From: Chromatiales bacterium
GTDB lineage: Bacteria; Pseudomonadota; Gammaproteobacteria; UBA6429; Thiohalophilaceae
Assembly (NCBI GenBank): GCA_027001895.1
Contig: JALTLP010000131.1
Coordinates: 12,696-19,450 of the forward strand
Length of the DNA stretch: 6,755 bases
Direction of reading: 5' to 3'
Every line of letters starts with the position of its first letter. Position 1 is the stretch's first letter. The notes under the pieces are model-generated. The model had not been told where the DNA came from. It searched no databases and worked only from the letters and a program-made list of their open reading frames with translations. The position numbers were made by a program, and so were the translations under genes. Below are positions 5,632-6,755 of the stretch, piece by piece.

Positions 5632-6027
5632 ATGCTGGGCAGTTTAATCGCAGGCGGTTTATCGTGGTTGTTTGGCAATTCTAAAAGCGCAGACAAAGCC
5701 GTTGATACAATTGCCGATGGTCTGGATAATGCTTTTTTTACGGATCAGGAAAAAACCAACGCCGGTTTAAAAATCCTGGACTTTAAAATTCGTTATGCCG
5801 AGGCCACGCAAAATCAATCCATTGCCCGGCGGGTGATTGCGTTTATTGTCTCGAGCTTGTGGGCGCTGCTTGTCATGGTCGCGGTGGTGACCGGGTTTTT
5901 TAATGACGGCGAGGGCAGTTTTTCCAGCTTTGTTTTTTCTGTTTTAGACCAAGTGGTTAACCCGCCGTTTATGATTGTGATCGGGTTTTATTTTGCCGCG
6001 CACGTTGTTAAAGGTCTGAAACAATAA
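5632..6027 (+). CDS. Holin-like membrane protein
   Basis: The product has 131 residues. The N-terminus is an amphipathic hydrophobic stretch (MLGSLIAGGLSWLFG). Next comes a soluble helical region with NAFFTDQEKTNAGLKILDFKIRYAEATQNQS (about 33-63), then membrane helices at about 68-90 (VIAFIVSSLWALLVMVAVV) and 112-128 (FMIVIGFYFAAHVV). The order 'F-T-D-x-E-K helix, Gln-rich helix, arginines, then membrane helices' resembles three-transmembrane holins of the gene-transfer-agent release type (Pfam GTA_holin_3TM). It lies downstream of the lysozyme within a run of small membrane genes. The ATG at 5632 follows the previous stop codon by one base; an upstream extension would require a rare non-ATG start. 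Alternatively it is a virion membrane protein. Holin function is an inference from topology and neighbourhood. Confidence 0.6.
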   Translation: MLGSLIAGGLSWLFGNSKSADKAVDTIADGLDNAFFTDQEKTNAGLKILDFKIRYAEATQNQSIARRVIAFIVSSLWALLVMVAVVTGFFNDGEGSFSSFVFSVLDQVVNPPFMIVIGFYFAAHVVKGLKQ

Positions 6028-6200
6028 TGGAGCAAATTGTTATCGCGGTCATTGTTTCGATTATTACCGGCGGGGTGTCCGCGTTCGGCACGGTCAAAGC
6101 TTTGCATGTGCATATTTCATATTTGAAAGATATTACTAACAAACTCGAATCGGCTATTGCCCGCGCACATTCACGAATTGATTCAATCGAACGGCGTTAA
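6027..6200 (+). CDS. Small membrane and coiled-coil protein, 57 residues
   Basis: The protein starts with MEQIVIAVIVSIITGGVSAF, an N-terminal membrane helix, and continues through KALHVHISYL to a charged helix (NKLESAIARAHSRIDSIERR) with a heptad-like pattern of Ile/Leu/Ala, probably a short coiled coil. Its ATG shares bases with the holin-like gene's stop codon (TAATG), so translation is likely coupled. It is the last gene of the late operon. The topology could suit a holin accessory protein, a spanin-like factor or a virion membrane protein; there is no lipobox or cysteine, so a lipoprotein o-spanin is excluded. Its final 47 bases are antisense to the end of the convergent regulator gene. 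Confidence 0.65.
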   Translation: MEQIVIAVIVSIITGGVSAFGTVKALHVHISYLKDITNKLESAIARAHSRIDSIERR

Positions 6201-6495
6201 CTGCCAGCCGTTCACGTTGTTTATAACCGTTTAACGCGCCGTGAAGATACGGCAATGAAATAATTTGCCACGTTAAAAAGCAATCATTCGTGGGCGTGTA
6301 CAGTTCGCCGGTTTTAAAATTAATCCCCCAGCCAGACCAGTCCGGGTGAATAATGCCCAGGTCGCGGCCTTCGATGATTTCCAATAGTTTTAAAACCGTT
6401 TGTGGTGCGCCGGATTGTCGCCACCGGTAAACCGTTGACCGGCCAGCGCCGGTCAGCCGCATAATTTCCGCGTTAGTAAAATAATCAATTAGCAT
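6154..6495 (-). CDS. Helix-turn-helix regulator, DUF3653-like
   Basis: This 113-residue protein is the only confident minus-strand gene. Residues about 6-28 form a helix-turn-helix (FTNAEIMRLTGAGRSTVYRW), with STVYRWR as the recognition helix, followed by a helix (TVLKLLEIIEG). Residues 50-68 hold WSGWGINFKTGELYTP, matching the W-x-GW...G-x-L-x-xP pattern I remember for the phage family DUF3653. Such proteins are found in small phages and prophages of Vibrio, Xanthomonas and relatives, and are probably transcription regulators. CACCTT on the plus strand (6501-6506) gives an AAGGTG ribosome-binding site five bases before the ATG. Convergent orientation against the late operon and a repeat-rich upstream region fit a lysogeny repressor or autoregulator, although its targets are unknown. 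Confidence 0.75.
   Translation of the reverse strand: MLIDYFTNAEIMRLTGAGRSTVYRWRQSGAPQTVLKLLEIIEGRDLGIIHPDWSGWGINFKTGELYTPTNDCFLTWQIISLPYLHGALNGYKQRERLAVNAVRLNQFVNVRGQ
6189..6213. terminator. Inverted repeat at the convergent gene ends, weak terminator candidate
   Basis: GAACGGC (6189-6195) and GCCGTTC (6207-6213) form a perfect 7-bp stem with an 11-base loop. It covers the stop codon of the last late gene and lies near the 3' end of the regulator gene. There is no proper T-run on either side (TTGTTT a few bases later on the plus strand), so factor-independent termination would be weak. Confidence 0.3.
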
Positions 6496-6512
6496 TAATA
6501 CACCTTGCTATA

Positions 6513-6567
6513 CAGCCGATTTTTTTGTTTTTAATCACGCGGGGGGCGTGGGGAGGGGTATCGGCTG
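6513..6567. repeat. Nested inverted repeat with G-rich core upstream of the regulator
   Basis: CAGCCGAT (6513-6520) and ATCGGCTG (6560-6567) are perfect 8-bp inverted arms 39 bp apart. Between them lies a smaller hairpin, CACGC (6536-6540) and GCGTG (6546-6550), whose loop is five G. The plus strand has three G runs of at least four (6541-6546, 6550-6553, 6555-6558), and T-rich DNA (6520-6532) adjoins the left arm. The left arm lies only six bases from the regulator's ribosome-binding site. It may be an operator pair, an RNA leader structure in the regulator mRNA, or part of a replication origin. Confidence 0.5.
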
Positions 6568-6624
6568 AAATGTATCCGGCTTTAGTGATTCGGGGTAAAT
6601 GTGCGGATTCTGTATAAACCGGCT
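6559..6624 (+). promoter_or_regulatory. Repeated CGGCT elements, possible operators
   Basis: Similar short elements recur: TATCGGCTGAAA (6559-6570), TGTATCCGGCTTTA (6571-6584) and TGTATAAACCGGCT (6611-6624), plus an inverted copy reading ATCGGCTGTATA on the minus strand (6520-6509). They share (A/T)CGGCT, and three lie next to TGTAT. They occupy the region where the regulator's promoter should be, so they may bind the regulator itself. No convincing -35/-10 pair is identifiable. Confidence 0.35.
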
Positions 6625-6652
6625 ATTTTACATAATATGTATTATGCGTATT
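6625..6652 (-). other. dif-like XerC/XerD recombination site (candidate attachment site)
   Basis: On the minus strand this 28-bp stretch reads AATACGCATAA, a central TACATA, then TTATGTAAAAT. The Escherichia coli dif site is GGTGCGCATAA, TGTATA, TTATGTTAAAT. The XerD-side arm matches at 10 of 11 positions. The XerC-side arm matches exactly over its inner seven bases (CGCATAA), and the centre is divergent. Inner inverted arms CATAATA (6631-6637) and TATTATG (6640-6646) are perfect. Phages such as CTXphi and VGJphi carry dif-like sites and integrate using the host recombinases. Here it lies in the non-coding region upstream of a regulator, the expected place for such a site. It may be phage attP, a prophage-chromosome junction or a chromosomal dif. 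Confidence 0.7.
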
Positions 6653-6755
6653 GTAGATAGAAAACTAATATGTCATATCCTTTGACTAACTGTGGTATTT
6701 GTCTAAACAGCGCATGGTTTTACACGATACGGGTTTTTGTTTATCTACCGGCCTT
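6653..6755. other. Non-coding or unassigned right end
   Basis: The last ~100 bases beyond the dif-like site contain no supported gene. A plus-strand frame from ATG 6670 stays open to the window edge (28 codons) but lacks a ribosome-binding site and has an unremarkable composition. A weak promoter-like pair, TTGACT (6682-6687) and TAAACA (6704-6709), has 16-bp spacing. GTAGATA (6653-6659) and TATCTAC (6742-6748) are inverted copies. If the element is integrated, this stretch could be host chromosome; if circular, it continues towards the replication genes. Confidence 0.35.

Noticed and set aside
6520..6532. T-rich tract on the plus strand as an intrinsic terminator
   Set aside because: No GC-rich hairpin lies directly before it; the only stem available uses an arm on the far side of the tract.
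6670..6755. A plus-strand frame open to the right edge (MSYPLTNCGICLNSAWFY...)
   Set aside because: There is no ribosome-binding site, no recognisable motif and only 28 codons visible, so it cannot be separated from a chance open frame.
1..6755. CRISPR arrays, tRNA or rRNA genes, insertion sequences
   Set aside because: I saw no regularly spaced repeats, no cloverleaf with a CCA-ready end, no rRNA-like sequence and no transposase motif.

Overview
The window looks like the morphogenesis and lysis half of a small, tailless, membrane-containing bacteriophage, or a provirus of one, of the double jelly-roll (DJR) capsid lineage that includes PM2, the autolykiviruses and FLiP. The main support is a P-loop ATPase of the FtsK-HerA/A32 packaging type, followed by a 324-residue protein with the length and C-terminal pattern of a DJR major capsid protein. 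Around these lie many very small basic or single-pass membrane proteins and a lysozyme-holin cluster. There are no tail, portal or large terminase genes. A site resembling the gammaproteobacterial dif site near the right end, and a regulator of the DUF3653 type, suggest a gammaproteobacterial host. These assignments rest on motifs and remembered family features, not on a database search.

Layout: Positions 1-1594 hold a first plus-strand block: the possible end of an upstream gene, a zinc-ribbon protein with an acidic-aromatic tail, a helical acidic protein, the packaging ATPase and a 70-residue acidic protein. A strong intrinsic terminator follows (about 1646-1677). Positions 1717-6200 hold a second, tightly packed plus-strand block: a 32-residue membrane peptide, the major capsid protein, two small basic proteins that share a C-terminal tail, a membrane-tailed protein, a beta-rich virion protein (spike or vertex candidate), a helical protein, a GH24 lysozyme with an N-terminal hydrophobic segment, a 74-residue membrane protein, another 32-residue membrane peptide, a holin-like protein and a 57-residue membrane/coiled-coil protein. 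Many junctions are TAATG overlaps or gaps of a few bases, so the block is probably one late operon.

Positions 6154-6495 carry a convergent minus-strand gene for a helix-turn-helix regulator, whose 3' end overlaps the last late gene. Upstream of it is about 260 bp of non-coding DNA. This holds a nested inverted repeat with a G-rich core, repeated CGGCT-type elements and the dif-like site at 6625-6652. That arrangement (regulator, control region, dif-like site) recalls phages that use host XerC/XerD to integrate at the chromosomal dimer-resolution site. No replication gene is visible, so it presumably lies outside the window.

Three genes are easily missed because they are very short: 1717-1815, 5532-5630 and 6027-6200.
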